Assembly: GCF_020536995.1 (NCBI RefSeq) | Contig: NC_068359.1 | Span: forward strand, 72,927,758 to 72,991,757 | Direction of reading: 5' to 3' | Length of the DNA stretch: 64,000 nucleotides | Source of the DNA: Dreissena polymorpha | Taxonomy: Eukaryota; Mollusca; Bivalvia; Myida; Dreissenidae | Notes under the pieces: generated by a model | What the model was told of the DNA's origin: nothing | The model's input: only the letters and a program-made list of their open reading frames with translations | Database searches by the model: none | In this document: piece by piece, positions 35,369 through 47,893 of the stretch | Layout of the letters: the number at the start of each line of letters is the position of its first letter | Numbering within the stretch: the first letter of the stretch is position 1 | Translations under genes and position numbers: made by a program

Positions 35369-38300
35369 CTACACAGAATTGCAAAACTCAACACATGCCA
35401 AGAAACAATCCACACCCTGGTGGTCACTCTCAATGTTCAAAGTTTGTGTTAGTCTTGTGAAGTCCTGCTCATTCAGAGGACAGTCTACATTTGACACATT
35501 GGTGATCATGTCTTCTCGGGGGGCTACCTCGACCTCATCGTCAATACCATATTCAGTATGGTCTTGGATGTCTTCCTCCGGAGCACGGAACACCATGTCG
35601 TCGATGCCCCTATGACCCTGTCCAGCTTGGCGCATCATGCCCTCAATGTAGAGCTGTGTGGGGGTTCTACCTCTTTCACTGCTCAACCTGTGGCAGTTCC
35701 AGCCCTCACGGAATATGTCTAACGCTCGCTGGACACGAGGCACAAACACGTGATGAAGGCACCACATGTGCACTGGATTTGTCAAATCCAACTGTCCAGA
35801 CTCCTCAAGATGTGAAAACAATCCGTGAAACACGTTTGTTGCACTGGCAAACAGGTCACGCCACATGCGTTCAATCCGCTGATTGTGGACGCTCCTTCCC
35901 GTGATGAAAGAACCCCGACGAGGTCCACGATGCGCTATCATAAACGCCCCAACGCCGGTATTTTCCAGCCCGTGATCGCTGCGGACTCTTGATGGGACAC
36001 CATAGCACTGGGTGCCTGTCATGAAGGCTTTTGTCATCGTGGTAGCCTTGTTGTTGGTTGCAGCTTGGAGGAAAACACACATCCGCGAGAAGCCATCAAT
36101 GCCTCCGTGTATGACAAAACCCCATCTGAAAAAAAAAAAAAATTGTACATACTTGAATAGATATTACAATGTAAATGTACTAAAATTGCAAAGTATTTTG
36201 TTTGATTTGGTGTTTATATATGGCCTCAAGTGGAATGGGGTAACAAGTCAAACCAAAATAATTGGGCCCAAATTAGTCACAAAATTCAAATCTGTTGAAT
36301 ATACCTTCTTATCTAACTGTAACCCAAATTTTAAGTTTTTAATCTTATACAATTTAGGCAGAAATTGAAGAAAACTGATACACAGTTTCCACAACATTCT
36401 AAAAAAAGCTGAAATTAGGAAAATGGAATTTTGAGCAATTAGAGCAATTTAATGCATCATTTTGGCATATAACGCAATATTTAAATGCCTCCCCAATCAA
36501 CAAACAACACCAAAATTGCACAAAATATGTGTTAGATAACATTTAAAATTTAGTTTGATGTCATTTATTTTTCACAATTTCTGCCAAAATTTGACTGAAA
36601 ATTATCCAAATTCCACTATGTCAGCTTTTTTTTAGATGCTTGTTCAATATGGAAACAGCAAAGATTTTTTTTATAAATATTCTAAGTTCATTGAGGTAAC
36701 GGTTAACGGTAATATAAAAGGTTTATATACTTTCTCACATGATTTTTGATATTAGGGCCAAAAACAGCCTTTCAAGTCCCCACCCCTTTCAAGATGATTT
36801 AAGAAAAAATATTGCCTCTAAAGCGTTAACAAGGTTTTTCTATTATTTAACCTAGTGACCTTACTTCTAACTTGACTTAGATAATAAGATATCACCAAGG
36901 TTAACATTTTGACCAAAGGTATTTATTTAATCAACCTATTTAATCTTAATTTGTTAAAAATACGAATCATAGTAATTTTGTACCTTATCAATTTGTGGTT
37001 TCCATCTATGTGCCACAATGAGTTTGGACCAGCAACATTGTACACCCTTCGCCGAATCGAGTGACACCATCGCATGGCTACAGCTGCTTCGTCAACCCGG
37101 ATCAGACTGTCAGCAACACGTTGTCTTTGAACCCGATGTCCTAGACTCTGAAGATGTCCCTGAACCATTCGTTGCCCAAGTGTCTGATTGCCATCTGTTA
37201 TCTCTCGGACCAGATTGTCAAGTTCCTCGTTGGAGATGCTTGAGTACCTTCCTCTGATGCTTATACCATATGACCTGAAAATATATAATAGAGAATATTT
37301 GTTTATTTTGAGTGAATATGAAATATATACCTCACTGAGAAGGGAGAAAATATGTTTTGCTGTATGTTTGTGCCTTTGCAGCAATCAAGATCTTGTGTTG
37401 TGGCTCCCCATGCAGTGCAATCTGACTAAAGTACTCGATTTTCCCTTCGTCCAGATCTTGAGTTGAGATTGTTTTTCTATTTTAAACAATCAGTTTTACC
37501 AAATCGCTATACAAGTATTCATTTAAATAACATGTTTCAACTGCACTTCTGTATCTTCAATAATATAACATTGTTGCCTTATACAACACTTGCATTATCT
37601 GAGAAACTGTCTTGCAGTTGTTCATTTTGAATTTTAGGTTGATTTTAATTCGTAAAAGAAGTACTTAATGACTTCATTTTATAAAAAAATGAAATCACTT
37701 CCTAAAAATTGCCACCTTGTGATTAATGAACCTAACTAATACCCATTTAACATTCAATAATAATGTGTCAAAAGGGCATAATATTATCTGTATATTAAAA
37801 CATTTTCCAGTGGTTTCGGTTTTTTGGGACACCCTGCATACACAATGTTTTTTCAATTGACTGGATAACATACCTGAGGCTGCGCTTAATAACAGAATCT
37901 GACACCTGAAGCAGACTAGCAATAGCTCTTCGTTTGAAGCCTGCTTCAACTAGATACTCCAGCTGCTCTCGACTAATGACGTAAAGTGGTCTGCCTCTGG
38001 TTGTAGTCTGTTTTGCGGCGAAGAAACCAACGAGAGGCTGCAGCGTCCTGAAAAGATAAAATCAACAAAAGTTACAACACAAATAATATTATATTATAGC
38101 GGTTACTAGATTTACCAAAAGCGCGCGCTTTCGGTATCGGTACCGAAAGCGCAAAAGCATTACCGAAAGCGCACTGTAAAATGTATGTTATGGAAATAAT
38201 CAGTAAATCAGTTAAATTTCCAATTGAAGTATAACTGAAAACTTGTGTATAAATGCATTTTTCATGGAATATTTCGTACAAATTTGTTCTCAAGCGCGCA

Positions 38301-39097
38301 ACATTATGACAACTAACGCTGTATAAGTACAGAAAGAGCAATGTCAGTACCGAACCCGCACTGTATAATGTAAATTACGGGGAAAAAAACTATTAAAGAA
38401 TTACCAAAAACATGTTTATTAATGCATTTTCCATGGACTTAACCGTACAAAATCGATCTTAAGCGCACTACATTGTGTCAAATAACGCTTTCGCCTACTA
38501 AAACAGCATGCCGCAATGATGACGGAAATCAATTGTGTGACAATAAACACGAAGCAACGAACCAGTCTTTGTCTGATTATTTGTTGTTTTGTTAACCAAC
38601 CAACAACTGAATGCTCCTGTAAACAAGTGCATAGAAATATTAACTGTATCAAGATAATCACTTTTGTTGATATTATGATTAGTTATAATAGTAATAACAA
38701 GAGCACCGCCTACGACTCAAAGTCAATGTACGTTGGATTATTTCATCTTATTACCTAATTGGTCGAGGATTGGTTTAAGATATTGCAGGCTTCGCGAAAG
38801 CCGGTCAATAGAAACAAATAGTCCGCAAGTAATTGGATCGAAAATTATTTAAATGGTCAGGGAAAATACTAACCTCTTTCGCTCTTCAATTGTCGACATC
38901 AACGAGTCGATAATCTCACACAACCGTTCAAAAATGGGATAACGGGTACACATACGTCGTGCATTCCGACTTAATGCTGTCAAAGTGATAAGACTAGCTT
39001 CACACAAATTTGCATCTGTATCTTGCGTCATTAAATTTCTACATAAAGAGTGAATAATGCGAGTTGCTTCTTCTCGAAAACCTTCGACGTCCGCCAT
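35369..39097 (-). CDS. DDE integrase-type transposase of the giant transposon, 4 exons, 481 aa
   Basis: Exons (minus): 39,097-38,874, 38,047-37,874, 37,274-36,984, 36,125-35,369 (TAG). All introns are GT-AG, all junctions phase 2, with no stop. Exon 2 has a helix-turn-helix-like segment (SREQLEYLVEAGFKRRAIAS then LLQVSDSVIKRSLR); exon 3 has a second helical region (SISNEELDNLVREITDG). The catalytic domain starts at WHIDGNHKLIR, continues GGIDGFSRMCVFL, and has RSDHGLEN and HNQRIERMW. The three acids are spaced D-56-D-34-E, within the retroviral/IS3 integrase range. The ATG at 39,097 is chosen because it opens the exon just inside the right palindromes, with good context. It probably cuts and joins DNA at the element's ends in the nucleus. 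Being fully open with matching terminal repeats, it may be active or recently so. Confidence 0.9.
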
Positions 39098-39345
39098 ATT
39101 TTTTTGGAAACCGGATATGGACTAGACCGGTCTTAGGACTTAATAATATTTATTACTTGAAACGATTTTAGAATAAATACCGTCAAGTATAGATACTTAT
39201 TTATTTATTTTTTATTATTTCACTTTTGATATTTGTATCCATTTTGTCCTCAATTAAAAAGTTTTTTTTAAAACGATTATTATGAATAAGTCTGAAGGAA
39301 AAGCGGCTCAAGAGACGAGTGGTTTGATTGGCTGTTCAGAAAAAT

Positions 39346-39441
39346 TGTACGTCGACGTACAATATGTGCGTCGACGTACAATTTTGTACGTCGACGTACA
39401 AAAAAATGTACGTCGACGTACATATTGTACGTCGACGTACA
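39346..39441. promoter_or_regulatory. five copies of palindrome TGTACGTCGACGTACA (right end)
   Basis: Copies at 39,346-39,361, 39,365-39,380 (one mismatch, TGTGCG), 39,385-39,400, 39,407-39,422 and 39,426-39,441. They lie ~250-340 bp upstream of the transposase start codon, so besides end recognition they could let the transposase control its own promoter (inference). Confidence 0.85.
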
Positions 39442-39495
39442 TTTTCATTTAACCTAGTTGGTCTTGTTGACTTTTGACCCAAATGGTACGCCATA
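39426..39495 (-). repeat. right terminal inverted repeat of the giant transposon
   Basis: Read on the minus strand it starts TATGGCGTACCATTTGGG and ends in the palindrome. It is followed on the plus strand by the second GGAACA duplication. Confidence 0.93.
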
Positions 39496-41090
39496 GGAAC
39501 ATGGTGTGATTTCTCCCCGTCTACGACCACACACATTTCTCTGCGGGTGAGGAAGTTCGAGATCCAGGACAGGAGGTTACCCCGGATTCCGTAGTTCTCA
39601 AGTTTCAGAAGCAGGCGTTGATGTGGGACTGTGTCGAAGGCCTTGCTGAAGTCCAGGATGATGGTATCGACTTGTTTGTTTTGGTCATAGAAGTTAAGTA
39701 GATCGTGGGTTGTTACAACTAGTTGCGTTTCACAGGAGTATCCAGAGCGAAAGCCATGATTCAAGGATGTGAGAACTCTGTGTTTGTCGAGGTGGTTTAG
39801 AATGTGGTGGCAGATGATATGTTCAAGAAGTTTGGAGGTGACACTGGTAAGGGATACAGGGCGGTAATTTTCAGCCGCGTGACGGTCTCCCTTCTTGTAA
39901 ACCGGTGCTATGTTGGCATCTCTCCAATCTTTCGGCAATTCTCCAGTGTTGACTGATTGCTGGAAGATAGCGGTTATAGCTGGGGCTAGCTCCGTAGCGC
40001 AGGTCTGGAGGACTTTGTTTGGTACATCATCAGGGCCTACGGCTTTGTTGACCTTAAGGTTCTTTAGGAGTTTATGTACGCCTTCTTGACCGATCAAAAG
40101 TGTAGGGATGTTTTCGGTAACATGGCCTGAGAGTACTGGTTTCTGTTGTGAGCCATCATCCTTGGTGAAAACTGATTTGAACTGGTTTAGTAAGATTTCA
40201 GCTCTGCTTTTGGAGTCGGTGACTAGGTGACCGTTAGAGCGTAGAGGTGCAATGCCGATGTTATCCTGTTTCTTAAGTTTTACGTATGACCAGAATGGTT
40301 TTGTATTGTTGGTCTGCAGACCTTCATTGATTATTCTGTTTACATGCTCCCATTCTGCCTGACGGATTTTTTTCTTACTTTCCTTTTGGAATTTTCTGTA
40401 GTTTGTCCAATTTTTTGAGGTTCGAGCTTTTTTGTAGAGTCGTGCTTTCTTCTTTATAACTGATTTTACTTTCCTTGTGATCCATGGAGTTGAGTTTTTG
40501 GTTGTTTTCATCTTTGAAGGGATGTTTGCGTTGATGGCTGTATTGAGATCTGATTTGAAGGTATCCCAAAGTTCATGGACCGAACAGTTGTTTTTGAACA
40601 TGGTGGTAATGTTTCCTGATATTTCGATGGCTTTCACCTTTAAGAGATCCCAGTTGGCTTTGGAAAACAGGTAACAACGTCTTGGCGACCTCTTCGTGTA
40701 GAACGGTTTGGTGTCTGAGTCTGCAACGACTATATCGTGGTCTGAAATCCCAGGAGCGTTTGATGTGGATTTGATGAGAGAAGTGTTAGTGGTAAAAATA
40801 AGATCTAGAAGGGTATTTTCCCTGGTGGGTTTGTCATGGACTTGAGTAAGATTGAAGTCAGCTGATAAGTCAAGGAGAGCTTGTTGGACATCTTTGTCTT
40901 GGGCACTGTTCCTCACAGCTAGGTTCTCCCAGTCGATGTCAGGGCAGTTGAAATCTCCCGCGACTACCATTTGACGGTTATGATTGAGTGTAGCCAGTTC
41001 AAGTGATTTGCGAAGTTCTTGAATGTCAGACATGTTTCTATGTGGCATATAGAAAGAGGATACTAGGAGGTCTTTCTTGCCTTCCATTTT
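39496..41090 (-). mobile_element. 5' half of the split CR1/Jockey-like LINE
   Basis: The open frame starts near 41,087 (minus) with endonuclease motifs LLVSSFYMPHR, GDFNCPDIDW and ISDHDIVV. It continues with RT motifs VGPDDVPNKVL, NYRPVSLTSV, GFRSGYSCETQL and LDFSKAFDTVPH, and stops at the transposon boundary just after VVVDGEKSHHVP. The first part of the endonuclease is missing: the copy is 5'-truncated or cut at the point where the 3' end of the next LINE lies. No stop interrupts the frame. Confidence 0.88.
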
Positions 41091-41094
41091 AATC

Positions 41095-44000
41095 TGATAA
41101 TAAAGAAATTATCTCCCTTGAAGTTGACATAAAGATAAAACAATGAAATAAATAAACGATAAAGAATCCGTTACTGGAGAAGCAATACGGAACAACAATA
41201 AACATATAATACATTGTTAATGATTGTCATTTGTCAACTTGGGAAGATCAGGAGGCATTGGGTTGGACATATAATGCGACAAGAATACATGTATGATAGT
41301 AATGGGATGAAATGGTAGTGGAGTGGTGTGACATTACTGTTGTTTAAAACTTTGAAGGATTATGTTTAAGAATTTGCACACTTCTTTAAGTTGTGTTGTT
41401 GAAGTTGTTGATAGAACTGTTTTAAGAGTAAGGTTTGAAGTTGGTGTGTTGAATACACTTAAATACTGTTCTCTTTGTGTTTGAAGGTAGGGACAAAATA
41501 AAATGTAGTGTTCTTCACTTCCAACCTGGTCATTTGTACATTTTGTGCATTTTCTTTCAGCATATGGGGTGCCATCGTATCTACCTGTTTCGACTGGGAG
41601 GTTATGGTTAGCTGTTCTGATTTTGAACAGGCTACTTCGCTCACGCTGAGGCAAAAGTGTAAGGTATTTTTCCAGTTCAAGGTTCTCTTTGAATATTCTA
41701 TATGTTCTGGTTTTGTTTGAGGTAGTGAGACTGTTTTGCCATGTAGCTTTATATTGCTCTATTAATTTGTTTTTAATGATTTTATTTGTTTTTATAGTAG
41801 TATTCAATTGGTGTTGGTTGTGCCATAAGTCTATAAAACCTGTTGCATTGAGAATTTCTTTTATTTTATTTATCCATTTGAAGTTATTGTCAGGGAGAAT
41901 CATCATATAGTTATATATCTGCGCTGCAAACTTATTTTGTTTCCCGTTAAGTATTCTAGTCCAGAAAGATATCATTTTTGCTTGAATTGTAATTGATATT
42001 GGGTACCTTCCAAGCTCTCCGTGTAAGAAAGATATAGGTGTTGAAGTTTTAGCATATGTGATTTTTCTTAAAAATTTATTGTGGATTCTTTCAAGTATAT
42101 CAATGTTTTCGTATCCAAATATTTCAGATCCGTAGGTCAGAATAGGGAGCACAGTGTGGTCAAAGAGCTTTATAATGAGGTCGATTGGGAGGCTGGCATT
42201 GTTTGCCCTTGTGAAAAGTAAGTGCATGGCTTTGGTTGCTTGTTCTGCTATATGTTTGCGTGCTTTAAGAAATGATCCATTGCTTGAGAAAGTGAGACCA
42301 AGATAATGATAGTTGTCTGTTATCTCAATAGGTGTATTACCAATGTAAAAATTGAAGTTTTGTAATTGTCTTGCTCCGAATATTATTATTTTAGTTTTGT
42401 TATAATTAATATTAAGGTGCCAGTTGTTGCAATATTCATGGAAAGTGTTAAGGCTATTCTGGAAGTCATTTTGGCAATCGGAAAGTAATATAGTGTCATC
42501 AGCATAGAGTAAAATAAGGAGTTTAAGCCACAATGTTAGGTCTAAGGGGTCGTTTAACTCTACACCGACAGAACCATTCAGATTTAAAGATGATTGCATA
42601 TCATTCAGGAACAAAGAAAACAGAAGTGGGGAAAGGTTTTCTCCTTGTCTGACTCCAATTTCTGAAATAAATGTAGGAGAGACAGTGCCATTGTGTGAGA
42701 TACAGGATTTAATATTACTATACATGCTAAAAATGATGTTAAAAAATTTACCGTTTATTGAGGTTTTTAGAAGCTTGTGCCAGAGGCCTACTCTCCATAC
42801 CTTATCGAACGCCTGCGAGAAATCAATAAATGCACAATAGAGTTTTTGTTTCCGTTTTTTTAGTATTTCTATTAAAGAGTGTAGTGTAAAAATATGGTCG
42901 CTGCAAGAATAACCTTTTCTGAATCCTGCTTGGTTTTCATCTAGAAGATTGTTGTTTTCCAAGAATTGAGTTAATCTTTGATTTAGTACAGAGGTGAACA
43001 GTTTTCCAAGACAGCTTAATATTGTTATTGGTCGATAGTTATTGGGATCTTTAGAGTCACCTTTGTTTTTGAAAATTGGGATGATAGTACCTTCAAGCCA
43101 TGTTTGGGGAATAATTCCAGTATCAATAATACAGTTAAACAGTTTGCAATAAAGGGGTAGTAGGATTTCTTTGGTTGATTTAATATATTCATTAAGAATG
43201 TTATCTGAAGGGCTTGAGGCTTTAGAGTTTTTTAGGTTATTTATGCATTTAATTATTTCATGTTCAGTGAGTGGCGCGTTTAGGTACATATTTGAGTCAT
43301 TCGTGGTGTGTATATCATTTTCGAAACGGTCATCATCAATTGTATTTGTATTTATGATCTTGAAATGCTCGTAGAATTCATCAATGGAGGGTGCCTTATT
43401 TAGTTTGGTTTTAGGTTTCAATGAGTTCAAAAATTTCCAGTAATTTTTTGGGTTTGTTTCATTTAATGCTCTAAGTTTGGAAGAAGTGTTTTCATTATGT
43501 TTATTAATGAATATATTCATTGTTCTTTTGTATTGCTTACTTGCGTTTTTTAATCTTAATTTGTTCTCATTATTTTTATTTTTTGTATATTCGTCTTTAG
43601 CATTATGGTAGTTTTGTCTTGCTTGAAAACATTTTGGTCCGAACCAGGGTTTGTTGTTTGGCCTATTTACTATATGCTTGTTTCTAAATTTTTCAGGGAA
43701 CGTTTGAAGTGCTGTGTTGTGAAAAATGGACTGTAGTTCGCTGGTTATAAATTCAACTGTTTCCTTGGATTGAGGGTAGGTGTTAAGTTGTGATATTAGA
43801 TTGTTTATGTCTGCCATATTTATGTTTTGCTTAAAATTGTTTTCCATACCTTGTTTCCAGGCAGGATGATGAAAGGCTAATTTAGTGTCTTGCTTTGGCA
43901 TTTGGTTGTTCAATATTCTAAAGGTCCATGTAAGAGCGCTGTGTCCATCAGAGAATAAGGGATCTGTTTCAATAATCTCAAATGAGGTAATGTTTGTGAA

Positions 44001-44331
44001 GCAATCGGCTGTTGCAATGACATAATCAATGACAGACTTATCTCGAAAAGTGAGGGCACCTGAATTTTTATCTGTGTATAGTCTACCATTGAGGAAAAAA
44101 ATGTTACAGTTTTTACAGATATCGAGCATTCGGAACCCATGCATATTTGTTTTTTTGTCTAGGGAAACCCTTGTGAGTGGAATTGAAAGATTTTCCAGGA
44201 TAACACATTTATCAAGTTGTTGTTGAATTTCTTCGTCAATATCAAACAGGATGTTAAGGTGTGGGTCAGAGCGTATAAAATCCTTCATTGAACCTGTTCG
44301 AGCATTTGTATCGCCAGTAAAACGTGAGATA
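41095..44331 (-). mobile_element. 5'-truncated LINE with a long intact ORF (LINE-2 of this window)
   Basis: This element covers the ORF below plus a 3' region ending near AGGGAGATAATTTCTTTATT at ~41,095. Its 5' boundary at ~44,331 is where the flanking repeat R copy C stops, so truncation happened on insertion. It sits head-on next to the truncated 5' end of LINE-1. The clade is uncertain: APE endonuclease, RT and a C-terminal zinc knuckle suggest an I/Nimb/L1-Tx1-like group rather than CR1. Confidence 0.8.
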
Positions 44332-44393
44332 GGTAGCATGCAATTTACCACAATGCGCGGATGCCTTTCTGAATATTCATATGAGTAATACAT
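41334..44393 (-). CDS. LINE ORF2-like endonuclease/reverse transcriptase, 1019 aa open frame
   Basis: The first ~20 residues (MYYSYEYSERHPRIVV...) are translated repeat R, not LINE. LINE sequence starts near SRFTGDTNARTG. Domains: the rest of an APE-type endonuclease (GDTNARTG, SVIDYVIAT, SDGHSALTW), a reverse transcriptase (NYRPITILSCLGKLF, FIDFSQAFDKVWR, GVRQGENLSPLLFSLFLND, LLYADDTILLSD, YLGLTFSSNGSF), a thumb region with LPILTYGSEIFGYE, and a C-terminal knuckle (CTKCTNDQ ... EEHYILFCPY). The enzyme would nick target DNA and copy its RNA in place. The N-terminal endonuclease residues are lost, so it is unlikely to be autonomous. No stop or frameshift in 1,000 codons implies recent insertion. 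Confidence 0.88.
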   Translation of the reverse strand: MYYSYEYSERHPRIVVNCMLPISRFTGDTNARTGSMKDFIRSDPHLNILFDIDEEIQQQLDKCVILENLSIPLTRVSLDKKTNMHGFRMLDICKNCNIFFLNGRLYTDKNSGALTFRDKSVIDYVIATADCFTNITSFEIIETDPLFSDGHSALTWTFRILNNQMPKQDTKLAFHHPAWKQGMENNFKQNINMADINNLISQLNTYPQSKETVEFITSELQSIFHNTALQTFPEKFRNKHIVNRPNNKPWFGPKCFQARQNYHNAKDEYTKNKNNENKLRLKNASKQYKRTMNIFINKHNENTSSKLRALNETNPKNYWKFLNSLKPKTKLNKAPSIDEFYEHFKIINTNTIDDDRFENDIHTTNDSNMYLNAPLTEHEIIKCINNLKNSKASSPSDNILNEYIKSTKEILLPLYCKLFNCIIDTGIIPQTWLEGTIIPIFKNKGDSKDPNNYRPITILSCLGKLFTSVLNQRLTQFLENNNLLDENQAGFRKGYSCSDHIFTLHSLIEILKKRKQKLYCAFIDFSQAFDKVWRVGLWHKLLKTSINGKFFNIIFSMYSNIKSCISHNGTVSPTFISEIGVRQGENLSPLLFSLFLNDMQSSLNLNGSVGVELNDPLDLTLWLKLLILLYADDTILLSDCQNDFQNSLNTFHEYCNNWHLNINYNKTKIIIFGARQLQNFNFYIGNTPIEITDNYHYLGLTFSSNGSFLKARKHIAEQATKAMHLLFTRANNASLPIDLIIKLFDHTVLPILTYGSEIFGYENIDILERIHNKFLRKITYAKTSTPISFLHGELGRYPISITIQAKMISFWTRILNGKQNKFAAQIYNYMMILPDNNFKWINKIKEILNATGFIDLWHNQHQLNTTIKTNKIIKNKLIEQYKATWQNSLTTSNKTRTYRIFKENLELEKYLTLLPQRERSSLFKIRTANHNLPVETGRYDGTPYAERKCTKCTNDQVGSEEHYILFCPYLQTQREQYLSVFNTPTSNLTLKTVLSTTSTTQLKEVCKFLNIILQSFKQQ

Positions 44394-44682
44394 TTTTTAA
44401 AATTAATTTTATGTTCTTTCTGGTGTAAGAATCCACCTCAAATTATAAAATTTAAATAATTTTACAATAATATTTCGTTTCACCATTTCCGCGTGCAAAA
44501 AGACGAAACTATACATACCCCAAGTGCTAAAGCGACCAATCGTCACGGATGAATGATTTTATCGTGAGCTTGCTCAAACTGTAGTAAAATGCTCACATTG
44601 TAAAAAAATAATCAAAATCTCAACTCATAACAGAGAATTTTAAGTGTTAAAAGTTTTTCGTGAGAAAAGTCTCCAAGTGTAC
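44332..44682 (-). repeat. repeat R, copy C (inverted, uninterrupted)
   Basis: Reverse complement of the joined parts of copy A at 8,384-9,490. It starts at its outer end with ACACTTGGAGACTTTTCTCA and keeps the CGCTTTAGCACTTGG junction intact. It provides the empty-site sequence for the TTA insertion in copy A. Confidence 0.8.
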
Positions 44683-44689
44683 ATTTTAA

Positions 44690-47490
<2,801 letters not shown>

Positions 47491-47893
47491 ACTAAGTGTT
47501 GACTGTCATTCTATCGGACAAATGGGATTTCGGACCATTGCATTTCTTACTTTTAACTATGATCTAATTGCAATAATTCAACTCTCAGCTTCCGAGAGCC
47601 GCCATAGCAAAAATTATCAAAGGCTTTGGAAAAAATGTTTTTATGGACTATTCTTACATCCTGGTCAATTGTCTAATTGGCCACCAACATCACAAATCAT
47701 GTACGCAAATGTTAGAAAGTGTTGACTGTCATTCTATCGGACATATGGAATTTCGGACAATCGCATTTCTTACTTTTAACTATGATCTAATTGCAATAAT
47801 TCAACTCTCAGCTTCCGAGAGCCGCCATAGCAAAAATTATCAAAGGCTTTGGAAAAACGTTTTTATGGACTATTCTTACATCCTGGTCAATTG

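Larger units (their letters stand above)
11679..39495 (-). mobile_element. 27.8-kb giant DNA transposon with integrase-type transposase and HECT ligase (IS3EU-like?)
   Basis: Both ends carry 70-bp terminal inverted repeats with 67 matches, starting TAT(C/G)GCGTACCATTTGGG. The 6-bp target duplication GGAACA is at 11,673-11,678 and 39,496-39,501. The target is the reverse-transcriptase region of a LINE, whose sequence becomes continuous (…HHVPVGSGVPQG…) if the element and one duplication are removed. Cargo: a 4-exon DDE transposase near the right end (minus) and a 7-or-more-exon HECT ubiquitin ligase in the middle (plus). Both are fully open with phase-consistent exons. TAT...ATA termini plus a 6-bp duplication fit my recollection of IS3EU; a 6-bp duplication also occurs in Polintons, but no polymerase, packaging ATPase or structural gene is visible, so that is not the call. 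Much of the length is nested repeats. Orientation is given as that of the transposase. Confidence 0.92.

Noticed and set aside
35379-36368. Plus-strand open frames opposite the transposase last exon
   Set aside because: Antisense shadows of a real exon with catalytic motifs on the minus strand.
11733-39441. CRISPR-like array of palindromic repeats
   Set aside because: Spacers are only 3-6 A/T bases and the repeats sit at transposon ends in animal DNA.
11679-39495. Polinton/Maverick identity for the giant element
   Set aside because: The 6-bp duplication and integrase fold fit, but the short terminal repeats, TAT ends and absence of any recognisable polymerase, packaging ATPase, protease or structural gene do not. 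Treated as an ordinary DNA transposon.
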